In this document: positions 1-6,046 of the stretch, one piece after another | How the letters are laid out: each line of letters starts with the position of its first letter | Numbering within the stretch: the stretch's first letter is position 1 | Source: Kineosphaera sp039812485 | GTDB taxonomy: Bacteria; Actinomycetota; Actinomycetes; Actinomycetales; Dermatophilaceae | Direction of reading: 5' to 3' | DNA length: 7,873 bases | Assembly: GCA_039812485.1 (NCBI GenBank) | Contig: JBDIAP010000167.1 | Span: forward strand, 1 to 7,873 | The notes under the pieces: model-generated | What the model was told of the DNA's origin: nothing | Database searches by the model: none | Seen by the model: only the letters and a program-made list of their open reading frames with translations | Program-made: the position numbers and the translations under genes

Positions 1-669
1 GATCTGCGCGACGCCCGCGGCACCGCGACCGCGGAGTCGGCGGCTGAGGCGAGGCTCGTCGCCGCGCTGCGCCTCGCGCGTGTCTTCGCGCCGATCGAGG
101 CCGTGGCCGCGCGGGTCGACGAGGGCGGTCAGGGGCCGGACGGCGGCGGCCTGGCCCGCGAGGTCGTCTCTCAGATGGCCAGCCCCGTGCTCACCGCCCC
201 CGACGGGCGGCGCGCCATGCCGGTCTTCAGCGGCATGGACACGCTCGCCGCCTGGCGCCCCGCAGCCCGCCCGGTCCCGGTGCACGCGCCCGAGGCCGCG
301 CGTGCGGCGATCGAGGACTCCTGCGACGCCATGCTGCTCGACCTCGGCACCGACCTCGGGCACGTGCTGCGACTCAGCCAGCTGTGGGCCCTGGCCCAGG
401 GTCGTGACTGGCTGCCCGCCCACGACGACCCGGTCGTGCAGGCGGCCCTCGCCCGCGCGGTCGCCGGCCGCCCCGACATCGTCGAGGCGCGCCTGGGTGA
501 CGGGTCGGTGCATGCCGCCGGCGTCACCCGGGTCGTCCTGACCCTGCGTGCCGGACTCGCCCCAGAGCAGGTCCGCACCCTCGCGCAGGCCGTCGGCGAC
601 GCCCTGGCCACCGACCCTGACGTGCGCATCCGCGTCGACGACGTCGCCATGGTGCTCCGCAGCGCGTAG
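1..669 (+). CDS. SseB-domain protein, 5' end missing
   Basis: The frame is open from the first base of the window, so the gene starts upstream and 222 C-terminal residues are visible. The order matches actinobacterial SseB-domain proteins: an alpha-helical opening (LVAALRLARVFAPIEAV), a PDGRRAMPVF strand-turn at about residue 67, the 'W.P.ARPVPV' segment, then LLDLG, LWALAQG and a C-terminal half with LTLRAGLAPEQVRTL and a closing VRIRVDDVAMVL. SseB domains were named from an enterobacterial protein proposed to enhance serine sensitivity. In actinobacteria these proteins are cytoplasmic, of unknown biochemical role, and commonly sit upstream of infC. No catalytic motif, signal peptide or membrane segment is visible. 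A hairpin straddles the stop codon, so transcription probably ends here rather than running into infC. Family assignment is by sequence pattern only. Confidence 0.75.
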   Translation, partial: DLRDARGTATAESAAEARLVAALRLARVFAPIEAVAARVDEGGQGPDGGGLAREVVSQMASPVLTAPDGRRAMPVFSGMDTLAAWRPAARPVPVHAPEAARAAIEDSCDAMLLDLGTDLGHVLRLSQLWALAQGRDWLPAHDDPVVQAALARAVAGRPDIVEARLGDGSVHAAGVTRVVLTLRAGLAPEQVRTLAQAVGDALATDPDVRIRVDDVAMVLRSA

Positions 670-688
670 GCGCGCGGCTGCGCAGCAC
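652..688 (+). terminator. Candidate U-less hairpin terminator spanning the SseB-gene stop codon
   Basis: Bases 652-666 pair with 673-688: fourteen Watson-Crick pairs, one C-C mismatch (657/683) and one bulged G (676). The stop codon TAG at 667-669 lies in the six-base loop. No T tract follows, so it is not a classical intrinsic terminator. Hairpins lacking a U tract have been proposed as terminators in actinobacteria. It separates the upstream gene from the infC promoter region. Confidence 0.45.
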
Positions 689-746
689 GGTGGGCCCGGC
701 GCTCCGCAGGCATGGAGAGCACGGAGAGCGGTTCGCCAGCGGCGCG

Positions 747-776
747 TTGGAGGCTCTGGCTCACTCCTGCTACCCT
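747..776 (+). promoter_or_regulatory. Candidate infC operon promoter
   Basis: A weak -35-like TTGGAG (747-752) lies 18 nt before TACCCT (771-776), preceded by TGC, giving the extended -10 form TGCTACCCT. The hexamer keeps the TAnnnT core seen in many high-GC actinobacterial promoters. Transcription would start near 783, giving an infC leader of about 350 nt. It follows the hairpin at 652-688, which suits a fresh transcription unit. The -35 match is only three of six. Confidence 0.45.
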
Positions 777-1007
777 TGACGGCGATCAGTCGTGTCCTGC
801 ACCGGTCATCGGCCGCGAGGGCCCAGCTCTCGTGTCGATCCCAGTGTCGGCGCCAGTGACGCGTGTCGACGCGACTGCCCGAAGAGAAGCCGCTCACCAC
901 GCTTCCACCCGCGTCGGCCGCCCAGGCTGCCGGGTTCACGGATCGGAGCCCAGGCTCCGACGCGTCACCCGGGCCACGGCTCGGGGGCTGCGCAGTGGTG
1001 GTGATTC

Positions 1008-1037
1008 GGCCTTTCGCGGGACGCCTCGCGGAGGGCC
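1008..1037 (+). promoter_or_regulatory. Candidate attenuator hairpin in the infC leader
   Basis: GGCCTTTCGCG (1008-1018) pairs along all 11 bases with CGCGGAGGGCC (1027-1037), including two G-U wobbles, around an eight-base loop; TTTCG follows. GGCCTTTCG recurs as a direct repeat at 1008-1016 and 1034-1042, so the downstream copy could compete for pairing. The U run is only three bases, so it would be a weak intrinsic terminator. It could equally be a protein-binding structure. Confidence 0.4.
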
Positions 1038-1120
1038 TTTCGTGTGTCCGGCGGCAGCCGGACGGGCGAGAAGCTCGTCGCGATCGCGCATCGATGCACC
1101 GACTGACACTTCAGCAACGC

Positions 1121-1127
1121 AAAGGAG
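1121..1127 (+). promoter_or_regulatory. Ribosome-binding site that fixes the ATC start of infC
   Basis: AAAGGAG lies six bases before the ATC at 1134-1136. No ATG, GTG or TTG occurs in frame at a suitable distance. This strong Shine-Dalgarno sequence, with IF-3 homology starting directly after it, identifies the unusual initiation codon. Confidence 0.8.
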
Positions 1128-1133
1128 CACGAC

Positions 1134-1775
1134 ATCAGCGATCCTCGTATCAACGACCGCATCCGAGTCCCTCAGGTCCGCCTTGTCGGACCCAACGGTG
1201 AGCAGGTCGGGATCGTCAAGATCGAAGAGGCCCTGCGCCTCGCCGGTGAGGTCGACCTCGACCTCGTCGAGGTCGCACCCATGGCGAACCCACCGGTCGC
1301 CAAGCTCATGGACTTCGGCAAGTACAAGTACGAGGCAGCCCTCAAGGCCCGAGAGGCCCGCAAGAACCAGGTCAACACGGTCATCAAGGAGATCAAGCTC
1401 CGGCCCAAGATCGACCCGCACGACTACGAGACGAAGAAGGGCCACGTGGTCCGCTTCCTCACCGCGGGCGACAAGGTCAAGGTGACGATCATGTTCCGCG
1501 GGCGCGAGCAGTCGCGTCCGGAGCTCGGCTACCGGCTGCTGCAGCGGCTCGCCGCCGACGTCACCGAACTCGGTTTCGTCGAGAGCGCCCCCAAGCAGGA
1601 CGGGCGCAACATGATCATGGTCCTCGGCCCGACCCGCAAGAAGGCGGACGCCCGAGCCGAGCAGCGACGTCGCCGCGACAGCGCGCGACCCGCGGGGGCC
1701 GAGCAGGAGCAGGGCAGCCAGGCCGAGACCAGCCAGGACGAAGCACAGGACGAAGTACAGGCAGCGCAGGCCTGA
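1134..1775 (+). CDS. infC: Translation initiation factor IF-3 (ATC start)
   Basis: IF-3 binds the 30S subunit, prevents premature 50S joining and proofreads the start codon and initiator tRNA. The product is 213 residues. The N-terminal domain opens with ISDPRINDRIRVPQVRLVGP (read as Met in vivo). The IF-3 signature KLMDFGKYKYEAALK is at residues 57-71. The linker and C-terminal domain run through IKLRPKIDPHDYETKKGH, VTIMFRGREQSRPELGYRLL (117-136) and KQDGRNMIMVLGP (154-166). A charged tail rich in Glu, Gln and Arg (about 167-213) is an extension common in actinobacteria. The start is ATC at 1134, six bases after AAAGGAG. Starting at the first ATG (1281) would delete 49 conserved residues. 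Rare AUU/AUC starts are typical of infC and allow IF-3 to repress its own translation. A 69-nt gap leads to rpmI, almost certainly cotranscribed. Confidence 0.95.
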   Translation: MSDPRINDRIRVPQVRLVGPNGEQVGIVKIEEALRLAGEVDLDLVEVAPMANPPVAKLMDFGKYKYEAALKAREARKNQVNTVIKEIKLRPKIDPHDYETKKGHVVRFLTAGDKVKVTIMFRGREQSRPELGYRLLQRLAADVTELGFVESAPKQDGRNMIMVLGPTRKKADARAEQRRRRDSARPAGAEQEQGSQAETSQDEAQDEVQAAQA

Positions 1776-1794
1776 CCGCCCCGCGGCCCACCGC

Positions 1795-1811
1795 CCCGCC
1801 GCACCGGCGGG
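1795..1811 (+). other. Hairpin between infC and rpmI
   Basis: CCCGCCG (1795-1801) pairs perfectly with CGGCGGG (1805-1811) around a CAC triloop, 17 nt before the AAGGAG of rpmI. In E. coli the L20 repressor acts near the infC-rpmI junction, so this position is suggestive. A regulatory role is not shown; GC-rich spacers form such stems easily. Confidence 0.3.
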
Positions 1812-1844
1812 CGCATCACGACGCACGAAGGAGATCGGCTCACC

Positions 1845-2039
1845 ATGCCGAAGATGAAGACGCACAGCGGCGCCAAGAAGCGCTTCCGCCTCACCGGCAA
1901 GGGCAAGGTCATGCGCGAGCAGGCCGGCGGCCGCCACCTGCTCGAGCGCAAGTCCAGCAAGTTCACGCGCCGCATCGCCGGCGACCTCGAGCTCGCCCCG
2001 CAGGACGCGAAGAAGGTCAAGAAGCTCCTGGGCCGCTGA
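1845..2039 (+). CDS. rpmI: 50S ribosomal protein L35
   Basis: A small basic protein of the large ribosomal subunit, 64 residues, the usual family length. It opens with the L35 signature PKMKTHSGAKKRFRLTGKGK (residues 2-21) and ends with DAKKVKKLLGR. Nearly a third of the residues are Lys or Arg, as expected for an rRNA-binding protein. The ATG at 1845 is preceded by AAGGAG (1828-1833) with an 11-nt spacer. It is the second gene of the infC-rpmI-rplT operon. The 310-nt distance to rplT is far longer than the few tens of bases usual in this operon, and two perfect hairpins begin eight bases after the stop. L35 and L20 expression may therefore be partly uncoupled here, which is inference. Confidence 0.96.
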   Translation: MPKMKTHSGAKKRFRLTGKGKVMREQAGGRHLLERKSSKFTRRIAGDLELAPQDAKKVKKLLGR

Positions 2040-2046
2040 AGCGGCC

Positions 2047-2087
2047 TCGGGCGCTCGGCGCCCGACGGGCGCGGCTTGCGCCGCGCC
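2047..2087 (+). terminator. Tandem perfect hairpins just after rpmI
   Basis: TCGGGCGC (2047-2054) pairs with GCGCCCGA (2058-2065) around TCG. GGCGCGGC (2068-2075) then pairs with GCCGCGCC (2080-2087) around TTGC. These are two adjacent 8-bp stems made almost wholly of G-C pairs. No T tract follows either stem. They could attenuate transcription into rplT, protect the upstream mRNA end from 3' exonucleases, or mark a processing boundary. Confidence 0.4.
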
Positions 2088-2349
2088 GACGTGATCGACC
2101 AGCACCAGGCGCCGCGGATTCGGCGGTCGCACGTCGTGCCGCCGCCGAGCACGCGACGCGGTTCTGGTGCTCGCTTCGCGGGCGTTTCGTTGGGGCGGGA
2201 TCTCGTATCTCGCCCGGGACGACTCTGCTTGTGAGGCACCGAGATTTTGTGAAGACGTTTGTGTGGCCGGGGTTTTCGCCCGGTGGCCAAGAGACAGCAT
2301 CGCGTGTCGCGCGACAGCGCGGGCACGCAACTGAAGAAGGAGTACTCAC
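2088..2349 (+). promoter_or_regulatory. Structured spacer, probable leader of rplT
   Basis: No plausible gene is present. Visible pairings are AGCACCAG (2101-2108) with CTGGTGCT (2164-2171), enclosing an inner stem TCGGCGG (2120-2126) with CCGCCGA (2142-2148); and GGGCGGGAT (2193-2201) with ATCTCGCCC (2207-2215), nine pairs with one G-U. CCGGG (2267-2271) also pairs with CCCGG (2279-2283), with TTTT in the loop. Bases 2241-2262 are notably T-rich for this sequence. The stretch ends in AGAAGGAG (2335-2342), seven bases before the rplT GTG. It could hold an internal promoter, although no convincing -35/-10 pair was found, or an L20-responsive RNA. Confidence 0.4.
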
Positions 2350-2733
2350 GTGGCACGCGTGAAGCGGGCGGTCAACGCCCAGAAGAAGCGTCGGGTCGTC
2401 CTCGAACGCGCCAGCGGCTACCGCGGGCAGCGGTCGCGGCTCTACCGCAAGGCCAAGGAGCAGGTCACCCACTCGCTCGGTTACGCCTACCGCGACCGGC
2501 GCGCCCGCAAGGGTGACTTCCGTCGCCTGTGGATCCAGCGCATCAACGCCGGTGCCCGCGCCAACGGCATGACCTACAACCGCTTCATCCAAGGCCTCAA
2601 GGCCGCCGGTGTCGAGGTCGACCGCCGCATGCTCGCCGAGCTCGCCGTCAACGACGCCGCCGCGTTCACCGCGCTCGTCGAGCTCTCCAAGGCCAACGTT
2701 CCCGCCGCCGGTGAGAGCAGCGACGCCGCCTGA
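2350..2733 (+). CDS. rplT: 50S ribosomal protein L20
   Basis: An rRNA-binding protein essential for early 50S assembly; in several bacteria it also represses its own operon. The product has 127 residues, close to the usual length plus a short acidic C-terminal tail (GESSDAA). The basic N-terminal helix MARVKRAVNAQKKRR and the signature KGDFRRLWIQRINAGAR (residues 54-70) are clear. They are followed by NGMTYNRFIQGLKAAGVEVD (72-91) and the globular LAELAVNDAAAFTALVELSK. The start is GTG at 2350, seven bases after AGAAGGAG, and fits the universal MARVKR N-terminus exactly. The following methyltransferase frame may begin inside its 3' end. Codon use matches its neighbours. Confidence 0.97.
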   Translation: MARVKRAVNAQKKRRVVLERASGYRGQRSRLYRKAKEQVTHSLGYAYRDRRARKGDFRRLWIQRINAGARANGMTYNRFIQGLKAAGVEVDRRMLAELAVNDAAAFTALVELSKANVPAAGESSDAA

Positions 2734-3607
2734 GCCGCGGCGCCCGCACCACAAGCGCCGGTCCGCCGGCACCGACACGACGCGTCGCCCGACCGAGCCG
2801 GTCGGCGGCCCGGACGTCCTGAGCAACGTCCGGTCAGAACGCGTTCGTGCGGTCGCCGCGCTGGGCCGGCGCTCAGTGCGTGTGCGCGAGGGGCTCTTCC
2901 TCGCCGAGGGACCGCAAGCGGTGCGGGAGGCGGTCCGCTGCCGCCCCGATGCCGTGCGCGAGATCTACACCGACGCCGCCGGCCGGGAGCGTTGCGAGGA
3001 GATCCTCGCCGACGCCGCCGCAGCGGGAATCCCCGTGCGGGACACCACAGCCCAGGTGCTCGCGGCGATGTGTGACACCAGCGCGCCGCAGGGCGTGCTC
3101 GCGGTCTGTCGCCCCGTGGACACCTCGCTCGAGGCCGTCCTGGCCCGCGACCCGAGGTTGCTCGTCGTCGCCACCACCATGCGCGACCCCGGCAACGCCG
3201 GCACCGTCATCCGCGGTGCGGACGCCGCCGGGGCCGACGCGGTGCTCGTCGGCACGAGCAGCGTCGATGTCTACAACCCCAAGGTCGTGCGGTCGGCCGT
3301 CGGCTCCCACTTCCACGTGCCGCTCGTCCTCGGCCTCGACGTGCCCGCGCTCTTGGATCGCCTCCGGGAGCGCGGCATCCGCAGTCTGGCCGCCGACGGC
3401 ACCGCGGCCACGAGCCTCTTCGACGCCGACCTCGTGACCCCGCACGCGTGGGTCATGGGCAACGAGGCGTGGGGCCTGCCGTCGCAGCTGCTCGACGCCT
3501 GCGACGAGGCCGTCGCCGTGCCCCTCTACGGGCAGGCCGAATCGCTCAACCTCGCGATGGCCGCGACTGTCTGCCTCTACGCCTCGGCGCGCGCCCAGCG
3601 GGCCTGA
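2711..3607 (+). CDS. TrmH/SpoU-family RNA 2'-O-methyltransferase (start uncertain)
   Basis: An S-adenosylmethionine-dependent ribose methyltransferase of the knotted SPOUT class, most likely acting on 23S rRNA or tRNA. The substrate cannot be read from sequence. From the GTG at 2711 it has 298 residues. All three SpoU motifs are present: RDPGNAG at 158-164, NPKVVRSAVG at 189-198, and the knot NEAWGLP (251-257) followed by VAVPLYGQAESLNLAMA (about 268-284). An N-terminal substrate-binding domain begins with LSNVRSERVRAVAALGRRSV and FLAEGPQAVREAV. Homology seems to start only at LSNVRSERV (codon 2819, a CTG). The 36 residues before it are Pro/Arg-rich like translated spacer, and no ATG, GTG or TTG lies in frame between 2711 and 2876. 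The true start is therefore either the GTG overlapping rplT (translational coupling) or the CTG at 2819. Confidence 0.88.
   Translation: MRAATPPEPRRPHHKRRSAGTDTTRRPTEPVGGPDVLSNVRSERVRAVAALGRRSVRVREGLFLAEGPQAVREAVRCRPDAVREIYTDAAGRERCEEILADAAAAGIPVRDTTAQVLAAMCDTSAPQGVLAVCRPVDTSLEAVLARDPRLLVVATTMRDPGNAGTVIRGADAAGADAVLVGTSSVDVYNPKVVRSAVGSHFHVPLVLGLDVPALLDRLRERGIRSLAADGTAATSLFDADLVTPHAWVMGNEAWGLPSQLLDACDEAVAVPLYGQAESLNLAMAATVCLYASARAQRA
2789..2805 (+). other. Hairpin after rplT, before the conserved methyltransferase domain
   Basis: CCGACCG (2789-2795) pairs perfectly with CGGTCGG (2799-2805) around AGC. It lies after the rplT stop and 14 bases before the CTG where methyltransferase homology begins. 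If that gene starts at the CTG this hairpin is intergenic; if it starts at 2711 the hairpin is within codons. Confidence 0.25.
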
Positions 3608-3647
3608 TCGGATCACCGGCTCGATGCCGGATGGGGCGCCCCGTCGG
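3608..3647. terminator. Convergent junction, possible bidirectional terminator
   Basis: Only 40 bases separate the stop of the methyltransferase (plus strand) from the stop of the E1-like gene (minus strand). They hold a 5-bp stem, CCGGC (3616-3620) with GCCGG (3626-3630), and the self-complementary GGGGCGCCCC (3633-3642). There is no T tract in either direction. Termination somewhere here is expected for two converging units, but the signal is weak. Confidence 0.25.
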
Positions 3648-6029
3648 TCAGCGTCCGAGGAGGTCGAGTGCCGCCGCGACGATCGCGTCGGCATCCAGGC
3701 CGTGCAGGCGGTGGGCGTCCTCCAGGGAGCTGGACTGGCCGAAGGCGGTGACGCCCAGCGGCGCGATCCGGTCGCCGCGGACGCCGGCGAGGAACGCCAG
3801 GGTGTGCGGGTGGCCGTCGAGGACGGTGACCAGCGGCGCGGCGGCGTCGGGCGGCAGCAGCGCCGGCAGCACCGGCGCGCCGACGGGGGCGCCGGCGAAC
3901 TCCCGGAAGAGCAGGTCCGCGCTGCTCACGCACACGACCCCGGCGCGCACGCCGAGCTCACGCAGACGGTCGGCGGCGGCCAGCACGTTCGGCAGGAGGG
4001 CGCCCATCCCGACGAGCACGACGTCCTCGTCGCGGGCCGGGTGGTCGCTGAGCCGGTAGCCGCCGGCGAGCACCTGACGCCGGCGCCGCTCCCGCAGCGC
4101 GGGGTCGGTCGGCACCGCGGCCAGCGACTGGTCGATGGTGCGCGTCGACAGCCGGAAGTAGGACGACTCGCCCCCGGGCACCCCGGTGCGGCTCATCTGG
4201 TCGAGCAGGGCCCACTCCAGGTCCTGGGCGAACGCCGGCTCCCACGCGGTGCAGCCCGGCTGCTGCAGCCCGATGCCGGGCGTCGAGATCGACTGGTGCG
4301 CGCCGCCTTCGGAGGCGAGCGTCACCCCGGAGGGGGTGCCGACGAGGATCGACTGGCCGCCGGCGTAGACGGTGAACGACCACGGCTCCAGGGCCCGCGA
4401 GACGAACGGGTCGTAGAGCGTGGCGATCGGCACGAGGGGGCGGCCCCAGCGCGACCACGTCGCGCCGAGCTCCCCGGCGAGGCCGACGAGGTTGACCTCG
4501 GCGATGCCGAGCTCCAGGTGGCGCCCCGAGAGCGATTCCCGCCAGCGCAGCATCGTCTGGGGGTCGTCGGCGAACCAGTCGGTGCGGGCCCCCGGCGACC
4601 ACACCCCTTGTTTGTTGATCCAGCCGCCGAGGTTCGTCGAGGAGGCGACGTCGGGGCTGAGCGTGACGACCCGGTCGGCGAGCGCCGGGTCGACCCGCGG
4701 CAGGTCCGAGAGCACCCGCCCGAGCGCGCCCTGGGTCGAGATCGGGCGCCGGTAGGCCAGCCCGAGGTCGGCCGGCACGATCGGCGGCGCCGCGGCGGGC
4801 AGCGGGTCGCGGTGCAGCCGCCGCGCGGCCGCCGCGACGACCCGGCCGGCCGGGGTGTCGGGGTCGAAGCGCTGCCACGGGTCGTCCAACGACATCCCGG
4901 TGTCGGTGGCGAGCTGGGCCATCTGCTCCCCGGTCAGCAGCGCGGAGTGGTTGGCCGGGTGCCCCTGGGTCGGCAGCCCGCGGCCCTTGACCGTGTAGGC
5001 GAAGACGACGCTCGGCCGGGTCGGGTCGAGCGTGTCGTAGGCGGCCAGCAGCTGCTCGATGTCGTGGCCGCCGAGGTCGCGCAGCAGGTCGCCGAACTCG
5101 GCGGGGTCGATGCCGGCCAACGACGTGGCGAGGTCACCGTCGGCGTCGGCCGCGAGCGCGGCGTGGGCGTCCTCGGAGTCGCGCCGCAGCAGCCGCTGAT
5201 ATTCCTCGTTGGTCATCGACTCCAGCCGCTGCTGGAGCGCGGTGCCGCCCGGGCCGGCGAAGACCGCCCGGATCCGCCGCCCCCACAGGCACGTCAGCAC
5301 CTGCCAGCCGGCGGCCTCGAAGAGCCCGCGCCACTTGTGGATCTGCACGTCGGGCACGATCCGGTCCAGCGACTGCCGGTTGAAGTCGACGATCCACGTC
5401 ACCTCTCCCAGCTGCCCGACCATGGGGTCGACGACGGCCTCCCAGATCGCGCCCTCGTCGAGCTCGGCGTCGCCGACGATCGAGACGAACCGTCCCGCGG
5501 CCGGGATCGACGGGTCGTGCGAGCGCAGGAAACGGTGCGACAGCGCCGCCCACAGCGGGGCGGTCGCACCGATTCCCACGCTGCCCGTGGAGAAGTCGAC
5601 GCGGTCGGGGTCCTTGGTCCGGCTCGGGTAGGACTGCAGCCCGCCCAGCTCGCGCAGCGTCGGCAGCGCCTCCTGCGGCAGGTCCCCGAGCAGGTAGTTG
5701 ACGGCGTGCAGCACCGGGGAGGCGTGCGGCTTGACGCTGACCTGGTCCGCGCCGGTCAGGCGCGCGAACCACAGCGACGTCATGATCTCGACGCACGACG
5801 CCGACGACGCCTGATGACCGCCGACCTTGAGGCCGCTGGTGTTGGCGCGCACCCGGTTGGCCGTGTCGATGATGCACGTGGCGCTCCAGCGCACCCGCTG
5901 CGCGATCTCCTCCAGCGCCGCCACCGTGCCGGGGTCTGTGGGCAGGTCCCTCGCCGGGTCCGTGGGGGAGTCCGGGGCCAGGTCCGGCGCCGGGGGACCG
6001 CCGTGCGGGTCCGTCATCGTCGGGTCCAT
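3648..6029 (-). CDS. AceE/MdeB-like homodimeric 2-oxoacid dehydrogenase E1 (probable 2-oxobutanoate dehydrogenase)
   Basis: A thiamine-diphosphate enzyme of the transketolase superfamily, 793 residues, about 100 shorter than typical AceE. Residues match E. coli AceE active-site positions by eye: GGH 70-72 (His106), PHASP 101-105 (His142), the cofactor motif GDAELDE 186-192 with DFN 215-217, TVKGRGLP 346-353 with HPANH 357-361 (His407 loop), catalytic Glu506 in LELGIAE (Glu571), and GTPSGVT 564-570 with SEGGAHQS 573-580 (His640). The cofactor motif reads GDA, not GDG. The first 35 residues are Pro/Asp-rich; ATG at 6029 or 6017 could start it, neither with a strong ribosome-binding site. It begins 17 nt after acdS, whose product makes 2-oxobutanoate. 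The AceE paralogue MdeB, paired with methionine gamma-lyase, acts on that compound. E2 and E3 are not in the window. Substrate is inferred; pyruvate remains possible. Confidence 0.8.
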   Translation of the reverse strand: MDPTMTDPHGGPPAPDLAPDSPTDPARDLPTDPGTVAALEEIAQRVRWSATCIIDTANRVRANTSGLKVGGHQASSASCVEIMTSLWFARLTGADQVSVKPHASPVLHAVNYLLGDLPQEALPTLRELGGLQSYPSRTKDPDRVDFSTGSVGIGATAPLWAALSHRFLRSHDPSIPAAGRFVSIVGDAELDEGAIWEAVVDPMVGQLGEVTWIVDFNRQSLDRIVPDVQIHKWRGLFEAAGWQVLTCLWGRRIRAVFAGPGGTALQQRLESMTNEEYQRLLRRDSEDAHAALAADADGDLATSLAGIDPAEFGDLLRDLGGHDIEQLLAAYDTLDPTRPSVVFAYTVKGRGLPTQGHPANHSALLTGEQMAQLATDTGMSLDDPWQRFDPDTPAGRVVAAAARRLHRDPLPAAAPPIVPADLGLAYRRPISTQGALGRVLSDLPRVDPALADRVVTLSPDVASSTNLGGWINKQGVWSPGARTDWFADDPQTMLRWRESLSGRHLELGIAEVNLVGLAGELGATWSRWGRPLVPIATLYDPFVSRALEPWSFTVYAGGQSILVGTPSGVTLASEGGAHQSISTPGIGLQQPGCTAWEPAFAQDLEWALLDQMSRTGVPGGESSYFRLSTRTIDQSLAAVPTDPALRERRRRQVLAGGYRLSDHPARDEDVVLVGMGALLPNVLAAADRLRELGVRAGVVCVSSADLLFREFAGAPVGAPVLPALLPPDAAAPLVTVLDGHPHTLAFLAGVRGDRIAPLGVTAFGQSSSLEDAHRLHGLDADAIVAAALDLLGR

Positions 6030-6046
6030 CGTGCGTCGCCGCCGGC

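Larger units (their letters stand above)
783..1133 (+). promoter_or_regulatory. Long structured 5' leader of infC
   Basis: This gene-free stretch holds a series of hairpins found by direct pairing: 816-821/827-832 (6 bp), 854-864/869-877 (9 bp with a two-base bulge), 943-949/954-960 (7 bp), 968-974/979-985 (7 bp), 1008-1018/1027-1037 (11 bp), 1046-1052/1057-1063 (7 bp) and 1065-1070/1074-1079 (6 bp). The last four are closely spaced, after which about 40 less-structured bases reach the infC ribosome-binding site. Leaders of infC-rpmI-rplT operons are autogenously controlled by L20 in Bacillus and by IF-3 and L20 in E. coli. A similar role here is inference; no match to a named leader family was established. 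Open frames across this stretch are GC-driven and lack codon-bias support. Confidence 0.5.

Noticed and set aside
776..804. TTGACG at 776-781 as a -35 box for infC
   Set aside because: No -10-like hexamer lies 16-19 bases downstream; TACCCT just before it is the better candidate element.
863..1201. 112-codon plus-strand frame overlapping the infC start
   Set aside because: It starts at a GTG with no ribosome-binding site, overlaps infC out of frame, and its Arg/Pro/Ser-rich product resembles translated spacer.
1281..1775. infC starting at the ATG at 1281
   Set aside because: This would remove 49 residues of the conserved IF-3 N-terminal domain; AAAGGAG and the homology point to the ATC at 1134.
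936..2330. 464-codon minus-strand open frame crossing infC, rpmI and both spacers
   Set aside because: It runs antisense to two certain genes and through non-coding structured DNA, with no domain-like sequence; long frames are expected at this GC content.
3648..6029. Ordinary transketolase or DXP synthase
   Set aside because: The GGH, PHASP, GDAELDE, WGRRIRA and LELGIAE segments follow the order and spacing of homodimeric pyruvate dehydrogenase E1, not transketolase or DXS.
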